DNA of 42,742 nt, from the NCBI GenBank assembly GCA_017617235.1, contig JAFZWQ010000010.1:1-42742 (forward strand), in the 5' to 3' direction. The DNA is from Bacteroidaceae bacterium (GTDB lineage Bacteria > Bacteroidota > Bacteroidia > Bacteroidales > Bacteroidaceae). The first letter of the stretch is position 1. Every line of letters starts with the position of its first letter. The translations under genes and the position numbers were made by a program. Positions 32,156 through 40,382 of this stretch are shown here, piece by piece. The notes under the pieces were generated by a model. That model did not search any database. It had not been told where the DNA came from and saw only the letters and a program-made list of their open reading frames with translations.

Positions 32156-34717
32156 TTAGAGCCAGCGTACGTAGCAGAAGTCCTGACGGTGAGGCAGTGC
32201 TGCGTTCTTGGGGAACATGCGGTAGCCTACCTTGAAGGAACCTGCGTTGTTGAGGCAATGTTCGAGTTCGAAGGTGTATTCGTTGCCCTGGTGACCGGTT
32301 ACGCGGAAGGGTTCAACGGAGTAGATGTGATCTACGCCTTCCTTGTCGGTGGTGAGGGTTACGAGTTCGAGGCCGATGGCATCCTCCAGTCCGGCTTCGT
32401 CGATGACGATGCGGATGGGGTATTTGGTGCCGGCCAAGGGCAGTCCCTGGATGAGGGCTTCGGGTTTCTCCATGCTGACAACGTGTACCTGGTCCCAACG
32501 CTCGGCAACGTTCTCCTTCCACTGGGCTATCTCGCAGGCCAGCTGGCAGTTGTTCTTCTGGAGCTGACGGCTGCGGTCGCGCAGCTGGTTGTAGAACTTC
32601 GAGTAATAATCGTCGAGCTGACGCTTCATGGTGTAGTGTGGAGCGATGCGGGCGATGCTGTTCTTGATGACCTGTACCCAGCCGGTGGAATATCCCTTCT
32701 TGTTACGTGCGTAATAGAGGGGCATTATTTCGTTCTCGAGCAGGCTGTAGATGGTGGCTGCGTCGAGCTGGTCCTGATAGGCCTGGTTCTGGTAGGTGCG
32801 CTTCTCGGTGAGTGCCCATCCGGCACCCTCGCGATAGCCTTCGAGCCACCAGCCGTCCTTGACAGAGAGGTTAACAACACCGTTCATCAGGGCTTTCTCG
32901 CCGCTGGTACCACTGGCCTCCAAGGGACGTGTGGGGGTGTTCATCCAGATATCTACACCGCTGACGAGGCGACGTGCCAGCTGCATGTCGTAGTTCTCGA
33001 GGAAGATAATCTTGCCCAGGAATTCGGGACGCTGGCTGATTTCGTAGATGCGCTTGATGAGTCCCTGTCCGGCACCGTCGGCGGGGTGTGCCTTACCGGT
33101 GTAGAGGAACTGCACGGGATAGTTGGGGTTGTTGACAATCTTGGCCAGACGCTCGAGGTCGGTGAACAGCAGGTGTGCACGCTTGTATGTGGCGAAGCGG
33201 CGTCCGAAACCGATGAGCAGGGCGTTGGGGTTGATTTTGTCCATGAGGCTGACCACACGGCTGGGGTCGCCCTGGTTCTTCAGCCAGTTCTCGCGGAACT
33301 GCTCGCGGATGTAGTCAACGAGCTTGCGCTTCAACTGCATGCGGGTTTCCCAAACCTCCTCGTCGCTGACGTTGTAGATGGCGTGCCAGATGTCCTCGTT
33401 GGACTGGTCGCTCAGGTGGTTGGCATCGAAATGCTTGGCATACAGGTTGCGCCACTCATGGGCACACCATGTGGGGAAATGCACACCGTTGGTGACATAG
33501 CCCACGTGGCTCTCCTCGGGATAGTAACCGGGCCAGATGCCGGCAAACATCTTCTTGCTGACCTCGCCGTGGAGCCAGCTAACGCCGTTCACCTCCTGCG
33601 ATGTGTTGCAGGCGAAGGTGGACATGCAAAAACGCTCGCTGTGGTCGTCGGGATTCATGCGGCCCATGCCGATGAACTCGTCCCACGACAGGCCCAGCAT
33701 GTCGGCATAGCCACGCATGTATTTCGCGAAGAGGCCCTCGTCGAAATAGTCGTGACCGGCAGGCACGGGGGTGTGTACGGTGTACAGCGAAGAGGCACGT
33801 ACCAGTTCCATGGCCTGGGTGAAGGTCTTGCCCTCGCGAACCAGGTCCACCAGGCGCTGCACGTTGCACAATGCGGCATGTCCCTCGTTGCAGTGGTAAA
33901 CATCCTTCTGGATGCCCAGCTTCTTCAGGGTGAGCACACCACCGATACCCAGCAGGATTTCCTGCTTCAGACGGTTTTCCCAGTCGCCGCCATACAGGGC
34001 GTGGGTGATGCTGCGGTCGAACTCGGAGTTCATCTCGTTGTCGGTATCCAGCAGATACAGCTTGATGCGGCCCACATTCACACGCCATACATAGGCATGC
34101 ACGAAGTAGTCCATATAGGGAACATCGACAACCATGGGGGTGCCATCCTCGTTCAACTGCTGTTCGATGGGCAGCGAACCGAAGTTCTGGGCCTCGTAGT
34201 TGGCAATCTGCTGACCGTCCATTGACAGCGTCTGCGTGAAATAGCCATAGCGATAGAGGAAGCCCACTGCCACCATGTCCACATTCGAGTCACTGGCCTC
34301 CTTCAGGTAGTCGCCTGCCAGGATGCCCAGACCGCCAGAGTATATCTTCAGCACCTGGTTCAAACCATATTCCATGCACAGGTATGCAACGGAGGCGCGT
34401 TTCTTGTCGGGCTCAACGTCCATATAAGCACGGAACTGTGCATACACGTCGTCCATCTTCTTCAACACAGCCTTGTCTTTCGACAGCTGGCTCATTTTCT
34501 CGTAATTCAATCGTTCGAGCAACATGACAGGGTTGCCACCGCATTCGTCGAACAGCTGCTCGTCGATGTTACGGAACAGACTGCGGGCGTCGTGATTCCA
34601 AGCCCACCACATATTGTGGGCCAGTTCATCCAACTTCTTCAGTTCGGCAGGTGTGTTACTGCGTGCACTGATGGGGCGGAACGATGCTTGATTGGTGTTG
34701 CTTGCTTTAATCTTCAT
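32156..34717 (-). CDS. glgP: alpha-glucan (glycogen) phosphorylase, DUF3417-type
   Basis: An 853-residue PLP enzyme that releases glucose-1-phosphate from glycogen. The N-terminus is the DUF3417 type ([20 protein letters not shown], about 29-48). The glucan phosphorylase core has [32 protein letters not shown] near 112-143. The PLP-lysine region [14 protein letters not shown] (encoded near 32881-32920) is the variant found in this subfamily rather than the muscle-type EASGTGNMKF. The enzyme is cytoplasmic. It follows the glycogen synthase gene by 15 bp, so the two opposing enzymes share a transcript. Confidence 0.95.
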   Translation of the reverse strand: MKIKASNTNQASFRPISARSNTPAELKKLDELAHNMWWAWNHDARSLFRNIDEQLFDECGGNPVMLLERLNYEKMSQLSKDKAVLKKMDDVYAQFRAYMDVEPDKKRASVAYLCMEYGLNQVLKIYSGGLGILAGDYLKEASDSNVDMVAVGFLYRYGYFTQTLSMDGQQIANYEAQNFGSLPIEQQLNEDGTPMVVDVPYMDYFVHAYVWRVNVGRIKLYLLDTDNEMNSEFDRSITHALYGGDWENRLKQEILLGIGGVLTLKKLGIQKDVYHCNEGHAALCNVQRLVDLVREGKTFTQAMELVRASSLYTVHTPVPAGHDYFDEGLFAKYMRGYADMLGLSWDEFIGMGRMNPDDHSERFCMSTFACNTSQEVNGVSWLHGEVSKKMFAGIWPGYYPEESHVGYVTNGVHFPTWCAHEWRNLYAKHFDANHLSDQSNEDIWHAIYNVSDEEVWETRMQLKRKLVDYIREQFRENWLKNQGDPSRVVSLMDKINPNALLIGFGRRFATYKRAHLLFTDLERLAKIVNNPNYPVQFLYTGKAHPADGAGQGLIKRIYEISQRPEFLGKIIFLENYDMQLARRLVSGVDIWMNTPTRPLEASGTSGEKALMNGVVNLSVKDGWWLEGYREGAGWALTEKRTYQNQAYQDQLDAATIYSLLENEIMPLYYARNKKGYSTGWVQVIKNSIARIAPHYTMKRQLDDYYSKFYNQLRDRSRQLQKNNCQLACEIAQWKENVAERWDQVHVVSMEKPEALIQGLPLAGTKYPIRIVIDEAGLEDAIGLELVTLTTDKEGVDHIYSVEPFRVTGHQGNEYTFELEHCLNNAGSFKVGYRMFPKNAALPHRQDFCYVRWL

Positions 34718-34732
34718 AAAATAGTATTATAA

Positions 34733-36412
34733 TTAATAAATGGTGTTCATAGACTCTTCGCGGCGAATGGCCTTCTTGAGGGCTATGTCATAGGCCTCAT
34801 AGTAGTACTGGATGAAGTGTTTCCAAAGGGCCTTCTGCGACAATTCGGCAGCGCTGTTGCGGGCCTGCTCGACCTGCTGGGGACTCCACGCAGCATACTG
34901 CAGTACGGAACGGACAATGCCGTCAGCCACATCGCCATAGTTGTAATCGGTGCGCGTAATCACCTCGACGCCGTCCTCCAACTTCGATGTCGAACCCTTC
35001 ACCTTATCTGCCCACATGCCGAAGCCGGACAGGCTGGTGGTGATGCAGGGCACGTGGAAAGCTACACTCTCGAGCGGCGTATAGCCCCACGGCTCGTAGT
35101 AGGATGCATAGATGCTGAGGTCGTTACCGATGAGCACGTCGTAGTAAGGCATGTTGAAGATGCCGTCCTTGCCATCCAGGTAACAGGGTACGAAGATGAC
35201 CTTGACGCGTTCCTCGGGACGGTTCGATTTGTTGAACCAGCGCAGGGAGTTCAGCACATTATCGTTCTGAATGTCGTTCAGGTTGTGTGTGAGGAAAGGC
35301 ATGGACAGCGGTGTGTCGTAAACCGTGTCCGTAGCAAGGCGCTGCTGCAGGTCCAGACGCGGACCGGCAACCCAAGCGGGTACCTCGACAAAGGCAACGG
35401 CTGGGCGCTTCAGGTCCTCCTGCCAATCCAGACGGTGCATGGCCTCGAGGAACACATCGATACCCTTGTTCTTGAACTCGTAGCGTCCGCTGGTGGCCAG
35501 GATGATGGTGTCCTCGGGATAACTGATGCCGGTGAGGGCATTGGCCACACGCAACAGGGCACGACGGGCCTGCTGGCGACGCTCGGTGAACGCCTCGCCC
35601 GAAGGTACGAAATCGTTCTCGAAACCGTTCATCAGCACCACATCGCAGGGACGGTCCAACAGTTCGGCACATTCCTTGGCCGTAACGTCGCTGACCGTAG
35701 TAAAGCAATCGACATGGTGTGCCGTAATGCGCTCGATGCTGTGCTTGGCCTCCATATTCAACTCTACAGCCATCTGGTTGCCGTTATAGGCATACAGGTA
35801 GTCGTAAAGGGGTTTGTTGTTACCCGCAATGCTGCGGCCGATGCTGGTGGCATGGGTGGTGAAAATGGTGGCAACGGCAGGCACGTGCTTGTTCACATAC
35901 AGCGCACCCAGACCCGTCATCCATTCGTGGGCCTGATAAACCACATGCTCGCCTTCGTGCGACAGATAGAAATTGTAGTAACTCTCCACTACCCTGCCTG
36001 CGGCATACGAGAACATGGATGCCTCGTCGTAATCGCCATAGGCATGCAGCGAATCCACGCTGTAATCGCTCCATGCAGCAGCATAGATACGATCGCGGTG
36101 GACGAAATAGGGATTGAAATCCACCAGGATTACGCAGGGACGACCAGGGATGTTCCAGCGACCGATGCGCACGGTGATGCCCTCGCGCTTGGCTTTCTTC
36201 ACCCAAGGCGACCACATCTTGAAATCTTCCTCAAACAATGGATTTTCTTTTCCCTTCCAAAAATCAGGACCAATGAAGACCACACGATCGGGCATTGCAT
36301 CCTGTAGTGTCTTTGCACGGGTGGAGAGTACAGTATAAATTCCACCTACCTTGTTGCAGACTTCCCAACTGGATTCAAAGATGAATGTTGGGACTACCTT
36401 TCCATTTTCCAT
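34733..36412 (-). CDS. glycogen synthase, eukaryote-like GT3 type
   Basis: A 559-residue glycosyltransferase that extends alpha-1,4-glucan. It begins FIFESSWEVCNKVGGIYTVLSTRA (10-33), the pattern of animal and fungal glycogen synthases (GT3, UDP-glucose) rather than bacterial GlgA (GT5, KTGGLGDV). YEPWGYTPLE (439-448) contains the catalytic E-x7-E pair Glu440/Glu448, and FTTHATSIGR (184-193) is also typical. The family is usual in Bacteroidetes. It is shorter than eukaryotic enzymes and lacks their regulatory phosphorylation tails. It is the first gene of the two-gene glycogen operon. Confidence 0.93.
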   Translation of the reverse strand: MENGKVVPTFIFESSWEVCNKVGGIYTVLSTRAKTLQDAMPDRVVFIGPDFWKGKENPLFEEDFKMWSPWVKKAKREGITVRIGRWNIPGRPCVILVDFNPYFVHRDRIYAAAWSDYSVDSLHAYGDYDEASMFSYAAGRVVESYYNFYLSHEGEHVVYQAHEWMTGLGALYVNKHVPAVATIFTTHATSIGRSIAGNNKPLYDYLYAYNGNQMAVELNMEAKHSIERITAHHVDCFTTVSDVTAKECAELLDRPCDVVLMNGFENDFVPSGEAFTERRQQARRALLRVANALTGISYPEDTIILATSGRYEFKNKGIDVFLEAMHRLDWQEDLKRPAVAFVEVPAWVAGPRLDLQQRLATDTVYDTPLSMPFLTHNLNDIQNDNVLNSLRWFNKSNRPEERVKVIFVPCYLDGKDGIFNMPYYDVLIGNDLSIYASYYEPWGYTPLESVAFHVPCITTSLSGFGMWADKVKGSTSKLEDGVEVITRTDYNYGDVADGIVRSVLQYAAWSPQQVEQARNSAAELSQKALWKHFIQYYYEAYDIALKKAIRREESMNTIY

Positions 36413-36434
36413 TAAAGAACCTTAAATTTTGCCG

Positions 36435-36442
36435 CAAAATTA
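36435..36442 (-). promoter_or_regulatory. possible -7 element of the glycogen operon
   Basis: TAATTTTG on the minus strand fits TAnnTTTG, 22 bp before the synthase ATG. No -33 TTTG is seen at the standard distance. Confidence 0.45.
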
Positions 36443-36503
36443 GTAAAATAATATTAAATCGGCATCCTCGGAACAGCGTAATAACAAAAAGTGGGGAGCA
36501 ATT

Positions 36504-36535
36504 CTTGATGTATATCAAGTATTTGTTTATCTTTG
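36504..36535 (+). promoter_or_regulatory. promoter overlapped by an FNR-box-like palindrome
   Basis: CTTG (36504-36507) and TATCTTTG (36528-36535) are 20 bp apart. A perfect palindrome CTTGAT-GTAT-ATCAAG occupies 36504-36519; its core TTGAT-N4-ATCAA is the classical FNR/CRP-family box. It covers the -33 element, which suits a repressor or a roadblock. The -7 box ends 4 bp before the ATG at 36540, so the mRNA would be leaderless or nearly so. Confidence 0.7.
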
Positions 36536-36539
36536 CATC

Positions 36540-36959
36540 ATGAAACGGACAAAAACACTACTTTGCGCCCTCTTGATGGGCTGTATGGCTACCTGGGCAG
36601 CAGAGCCCTGGAAGTTGCATCTTTTTAACGATGCAGAGGAGATAGAAATGCACATCGACCTGTACGAGGAAACCATCGACGTACCCGGTATGGCAATGTT
36701 CGGACCTATGAACGGATACCTGGGAGGAAAGGGCATTTACGGCAAGTGGATGGTGACTTCGTTCGTCATCAAGGACGACCATGCGGCAACACTGCGTGTG
36801 TCCAACGACCTGGGCAGCGAGACACAAAGTGTATTGCTGACTTGGCAAAACGATTCCACCTACGCAATGGACCTACAGGGAGGCGTTGTGGTGAAGAAAG
36901 TAGTGAACCGGAAACTGGTGAAGATTCCTGCCAGGGTGCTGCTGAAAGTCAAGCGATAG
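36540..36959 (+). CDS. small secreted protein of unknown function, 139 aa
   Basis: Not recognised as a named family. Residues 1-20 are a signal peptide (MKRTKTLLCALLMGCMATWA, then AEPWK). The mature domain looks all-beta (EIEMHIDLYEETIDVPG, GKGIYGKWMVTSFVIKDD, ATLRVSNDLGSETQSVLLTW) and ends in a basic stretch (KIPARVLLKVKR). The signal peptide requires the first ATG, which lies 4 bp after the promoter -7 box. The gene is divergent from the glycogen operon, 127 bp away, and overlaps the end of the convergent antiporter gene by 11 bp. Confidence 0.8.
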   Translation: MKRTKTLLCALLMGCMATWAAEPWKLHLFNDAEEIEMHIDLYEETIDVPGMAMFGPMNGYLGGKGIYGKWMVTSFVIKDDHAATLRVSNDLGSETQSVLLTWQNDSTYAMDLQGGVVVKKVVNRKLVKIPARVLLKVKR

Positions 36960-37920
36960 CCCCACGCACCAGAGACACCAGATAGACCAGATAGACCAGC
37001 ACCAACAGAGCACCCATCCAACGGGTAATGCGGCGCATGAGGAATGCCGCCAGCCACAACAGTATGGGACCGCCAACGAGCATAAGGAGGTCGATACGGT
37101 TGATGTCGGCAATCTGCATGGGAGAAATCAATCCCGCCAATCCCAACACAAAGAACACATTGAAGACATTCGAGCCAATGGCATTGCCGATGGCCATATC
37201 CAAACGTCCCTTGCGGGCAGCAATAATGCTGGTTACCAATTCAGGAGCCGACGTGCCGCCAGCCACGATGGTAAGGGCAATGACAGCCTCGGAGACATGG
37301 AGCAACAGAGCCACTTCGGAAGCACAGTTCACCATGATGCGTCCACCCACGAGCAATGCCGTAAGTCCGCCCACAATCTGCAGCAGGATGGTGCGGTTGG
37401 GAATATCGCTCTCCACCACTTCCATCGCATGACGACTGCGACGGGCAAGCCAGAAATTATAGGCCATGAACACCGCAAAGATGCAGCAAAAGACGCCTGC
37501 ACCTAAGCGAGTAAGCTCATTGCACGACTTAGGCCAAAGGGGCATGTCGAAACAAACTATCCAACAGGCAACGGCGGCCAGAATGCTCCAGGGAATATCG
37601 ACATACAATGCGCGACGCCCAACTGGCACCACAGCAACGAATGCCGTTGCACCCAAGATGACCAGCGAATTAAAGATGTTGGAACCCATGACGTTGCCCA
37701 CAGACATGTCGCCACTGCCCTTCAGCGATGCAAACAGGCTGACCACGAATTCGGGCATGCTGGTGCCAAAGGCAACAATGGTGAGACCAATGACAACTTC
37801 CGTGATGCGGAACTTACGGGCCAGGGCTGCAGAGCCGTCTACCAACCAGTCGGCACCCTTCACAATTCCATAGAGTCCGAGCAAGACTCCCAGCGAATAC
37901 AGCAGTATTAACATACGCAA
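36949..37920 (-). CDS. CaCA family calcium/sodium antiporter
   Basis: A 323-residue membrane protein with the two inverted alpha-repeats of the Ca2+/cation antiporter superfamily (YrbG type). Repeat 1 has GLTIVAFGTSMPEFVVSL (45-62) and GNVMGSNIFN (75-84); repeat 2 has ALTIVAGGTSAPELVTSI (215-232) and GNAIGSNVFN (245-254). The acidic residues of GTSxPE are the expected ion ligands. About ten hydrophobic segments are visible. The gene is single, with a -7 box 26 bp upstream. Its last 11 bp overlap the convergent secreted-protein gene. Confidence 0.93.
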   Translation of the reverse strand: MRMLILLYSLGVLLGLYGIVKGADWLVDGSAALARKFRITEVVIGLTIVAFGTSMPEFVVSLFASLKGSGDMSVGNVMGSNIFNSLVILGATAFVAVVPVGRRALYVDIPWSILAAVACWIVCFDMPLWPKSCNELTRLGAGVFCCIFAVFMAYNFWLARRSRHAMEVVESDIPNRTILLQIVGGLTALLVGGRIMVNCASEVALLLHVSEAVIALTIVAGGTSAPELVTSIIAARKGRLDMAIGNAIGSNVFNVFFVLGLAGLISPMQIADINRIDLLMLVGGPILLWLAAFLMRRITRWMGALLVLVYLVYLVSLVRGAIA

Positions 37921-37946
37921 AGCAACGTTTTATGCATAATTTCGTG

Positions 37947-37954
37947 CAAAGGTA
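37947..37954 (-). promoter_or_regulatory. -7 promoter element of the antiporter gene
   Basis: TACCTTTG on the minus strand, 26 bp before the ATG; no standard -33. Confidence 0.6.
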
Positions 37955-37998
37955 CAAATAATTTTTAACTTTTAATTTTTATTCTTTAATTAATGTTG

Positions 37999-38006
37999 TA
38001 CCTTTG
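37999..38006 (+). promoter_or_regulatory. -7 promoter element of the lipoprotein gene
   Basis: TACCTTTG, 17 bp before the ATG at 38024. Only 44 bp separate it from the oppositely oriented antiporter -7 box. Confidence 0.6.
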
Positions 38007-38023
38007 TTGTCAAATAAGCGAAA

Positions 38024-38614
38024 ATGAAGAAACATACCTTATTCCTATACGCATGTGTATGCGCATGCACGATGTTGGTGCTGACAGGCTGTAAACGAGA
38101 ACAGACAGCAGAAAGCGCCACGGATAGCGACACGTTGGTGTCAGTGGTGAACGATTCCACACTGTGGGGACACCTGGGCATAGATACAGGCATGAGTGCG
38201 CTGGAGTTCATTACCGACGAAGGAGACACCCTGGAACTGTACCGCACAGACCCATATTCGGGACAGGACGGCATACTGACGGGAGAAATCCGTAACTTTA
38301 CCGATCGCTTTGCCGTGACCATCAGCAACGACGGGGAAACCATGCGCACTGCCATCAATGCCACACAGCTGGCCAACACATGGAAAACGGACAAGGGAAC
38401 GATAGACATACACGAAAACGGCACCATCAGCAGCGAAGGACTGCCCTACGACGGATGGAAGCTGTGGAACGGACACATACTGCTCAGTAGTCAGCAACAG
38501 CAGGAATACGGCATCATAAACCGCGTGGATACCATGGACATCATGTTGCTGAGCAACGATTCGCTGGTTATCCGCAACCCATTCGGACAAACAACATCCT
38601 ACAGTAATAAATAA
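38024..38614 (+). CDS. predicted lipoprotein, lipocalin-like repeat of short beta strands
   Basis: A 196-residue protein. The signal peptide ends in the lipobox LTGC (Cys23), so it should be lipid-anchored. The mature part alternates short strands and turns (EFITDEGDTLELYRTD, GEIRNFTDRFAVTISNDG, GTIDIHENGTISS, VDTMDIMLLSNDSLVIRN), which resembles small lipocalin-like proteins of Bacteroidales, but I cannot name a family with certainty. It is followed 8 bp later by a Cys-rich mini-protein gene on the same strand. Confidence 0.82.
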   Translation: MKKHTLFLYACVCACTMLVLTGCKREQTAESATDSDTLVSVVNDSTLWGHLGIDTGMSALEFITDEGDTLELYRTDPYSGQDGILTGEIRNFTDRFAVTISNDGETMRTAINATQLANTWKTDKGTIDIHENGTISSEGLPYDGWKLWNGHILLSSQQQQEYGIINRVDTMDIMLLSNDSLVIRNPFGQTTSYSNK

Positions 38615-38622
38615 TAAGAGAT

Positions 38623-38814
38623 ATGCCAGAATTTGTTGAAATGGTACGTTGCTTGGATTGCAAGCACGGTACATACATGCAGTGGTACAAGAACCCCATC
38701 ATCTGCAGATGCGAGGTTCTGGAAGAAAAAACAGTAGCTGAATCCAAGCGCGTGTGCAAGGATTACGAAAGGCGAAACAGTGAACCAGAAATCGAGCATT
38801 TCGACCATTATTAA
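38623..38814 (+). CDS. 63-residue Cys-rich protein, possible zinc-binding
   Basis: A short acidic/basic protein with five Cys residues arranged as CLDC (10-13), CRC (28-30) and a lone Cys45, a spacing that could hold one zinc ion. There is no signal peptide, so it would be cytoplasmic and not covered by the lipoprotein's export route. It starts 8 bp after the lipoprotein stop and is probably co-transcribed. I do not recognise a family; the coding call rests on position, start context and Cys pattern. Confidence 0.65.
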   Translation: MPEFVEMVRCLDCKHGTYMQWYKNPIICRCEVLEEKTVAESKRVCKDYERRNSEPEIEHFDHY

Positions 38815-38878
38815 GGCTTTTTGATACTTTATAACCCTATTTAACGATTTTTTTTATCATCGGTAGGGATTTTATTTA

Positions 38879-38886
38879 TACTTTTG
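38879..38886 (+). promoter_or_regulatory. -7 promoter element of the TPR-like protein gene
   Basis: TACTTTTG, 45 bp before the ATG at 38932. CGGTAGGGAT (38861-38870), shared with the tails of the palindromic repeat elements, lies just upstream. The position of the box rules out the longer start at 38884. Confidence 0.55.
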
Positions 38887-38931
38887 CACAAAGAAACAAT
38901 ACATATTACGAACCAAGTAAAGAGAAAAGAG

Positions 38932-40374
38932 ATGAAAATGAAGAAGATTGCACTCACATTCGGACTGTTTGCGGCGGTACTTCCCACCTTTGCCCAATAC
39001 GAACAAATTGACAGCAACACCGACCTCACAGATACAGAGACACTGTACAAGGTTTCCTACATCGGCAGCGATGCGCTGGAAGACCCAGGTAAGCAAGTCG
39101 GTGGATACGTTACCATGATGCAAATGTACTACAACTCAGAGAACTGGGGCGAAATGTACGAAAACTGGAAGTGGCTCGTGAAGAACGCTCCCATTGCCAC
39201 CGTAACCATCTATGCACGTGGTGCTGTGATGCTTGGCAAGATGATACAGGCCGAGACCGACGTGGCAAAGAAAAAGCAGTATCTCGACGAGCTGATGATG
39301 CTTTTCGACACTCGTCTGAAGTTCCTCAAATACCTGAATGCATCCATTCCCGAAGGTAAGCGCGGACGTGCCACAGAGGGCGACGTGCTGATTGCAAAGG
39401 CTAACTTCTACCACATCTACGGTTATGGTGCCGATGGTAGCGATTACACCTACAACAAGATTTACGACATGTATGCCAAAGGTATCAAGGCCATCGAAGA
39501 AGAAGGTGGTCGCGAGGTGAAGGGTGCCTACATCCAGTATTTCTTCTCCGTAAGCCACGAGCTCTACAAACTGAGCAACGACTACTATCGCGAGCAATTC
39601 CTTAAGGACTATCTGGATTCCAAGGAGGTATGCGAGAAGATGCTGCAGTTGGCCAAGGAAGAGCAAGACCCCGAGAAGGCACAGAAGATTGTTGACGAGT
39701 ACGACCGTCCGCTGGCCGTTATCGAACAGGTGTTTGCAGAATCAGGTGCTGCCAACCGCGAACAGCTGATTACCATGTTCACTCCCAAGGTAGAGGCTAA
39801 CAAGACGAACCTCGCCTACCTGCGTTCGGCAATGACCGTTCTGGCTGCCAACGATTGCGACGATACCGATGTTTACTACAAGGCTGCCGAATATGCCTAT
39901 GCCATCGAGCCCACCTACGAATCTGCCATCGGTATGGCAAGCTGGAGCAAGCAGCAAGGCAAGATGCAGGACATGCTGAACTATTATGAGAAGGCCATCG
40001 AACTGTGCAAGACCGATGCCACTCGCGGACGTATCTGCCTGAGCATCGCCAGCAGTCTGATTAACAGCAAACAATACACCGGTGCCCTGGTTTATCTGGA
40101 TAAAGCCATCAACTACAACAGCGACTTGGCAGGACGTGCAAACCTGCAGAAGGCTGCCGTAAGCACAGCATTGGGTCAGTACGATCAGGCTGTTGCCTAC
40201 TGTGACCAAGCTGCACAGGCCGACATTACCGTAAGCGGTGCTGCTGCCCGTCTGTCGCAGCGCATCAAGGAAGCACAGGCCAACGTACAGGCTGCTGCAC
40301 GTGCCAAAGCCGCCTACGATGCTTACGTAGCAAAGCAGAAGGCAGAAGAAGATTTCTGGGGAGGCAAGAAATAA
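38932..40374 (+). CDS. secreted tetratricopeptide-like repeat protein
   Basis: A 480-residue exported protein. The signal peptide (about 1-20, MKKIALTFGLFAAVLPTFAQ preceded by MK) is followed by an all-helical, Ala/Tyr-rich protein. The second half shows TPR-type helices (AEYAYAIEPTYESAIGMASW, MLNYYEKAIELCKTD, GALVYLDKAINYNSDLAGRA, ALGQYDQAVAYCDQAAQAD), and the C-terminus is Lys/Glu/Ala-rich. Such proteins act as periplasmic scaffolds; the partner is unknown. The start at 38932 (or 38938) fits the signal peptide and the promoter. It converges on the M6 peptidase gene with 8 bp between stops and no terminator in sight. Confidence 0.82.
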   Translation: MKMKKIALTFGLFAAVLPTFAQYEQIDSNTDLTDTETLYKVSYIGSDALEDPGKQVGGYVTMMQMYYNSENWGEMYENWKWLVKNAPIATVTIYARGAVMLGKMIQAETDVAKKKQYLDELMMLFDTRLKFLKYLNASIPEGKRGRATEGDVLIAKANFYHIYGYGADGSDYTYNKIYDMYAKGIKAIEEEGGREVKGAYIQYFFSVSHELYKLSNDYYREQFLKDYLDSKEVCEKMLQLAKEEQDPEKAQKIVDEYDRPLAVIEQVFAESGAANREQLITMFTPKVEANKTNLAYLRSAMTVLAANDCDDTDVYYKAAEYAYAIEPTYESAIGMASWSKQQGKMQDMLNYYEKAIELCKTDATRGRICLSIASSLINSKQYTGALVYLDKAINYNSDLAGRANLQKAAVSTALGQYDQAVAYCDQAAQADITVSGAAARLSQRIKEAQANVQAAARAKAAYDAYVAKQKAEEDFWGGKK

Positions 40375-40382
40375 GACCTGAT

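Noticed and set aside
32075-34225. A 716-codon open frame antisense to glycogen phosphorylase
   Set aside because: It is a by-product of codon bias in glgP: no recognisable domain, and the opposite strand encodes a complete conserved enzyme. The same applies to the long antisense frames at 34817-36307, 3084-4025 and 28365-29429.
38884-38931. Longer N-terminus for the TPR-like protein
   Set aside because: It would start inside the promoter -7 box and bury the signal peptide.
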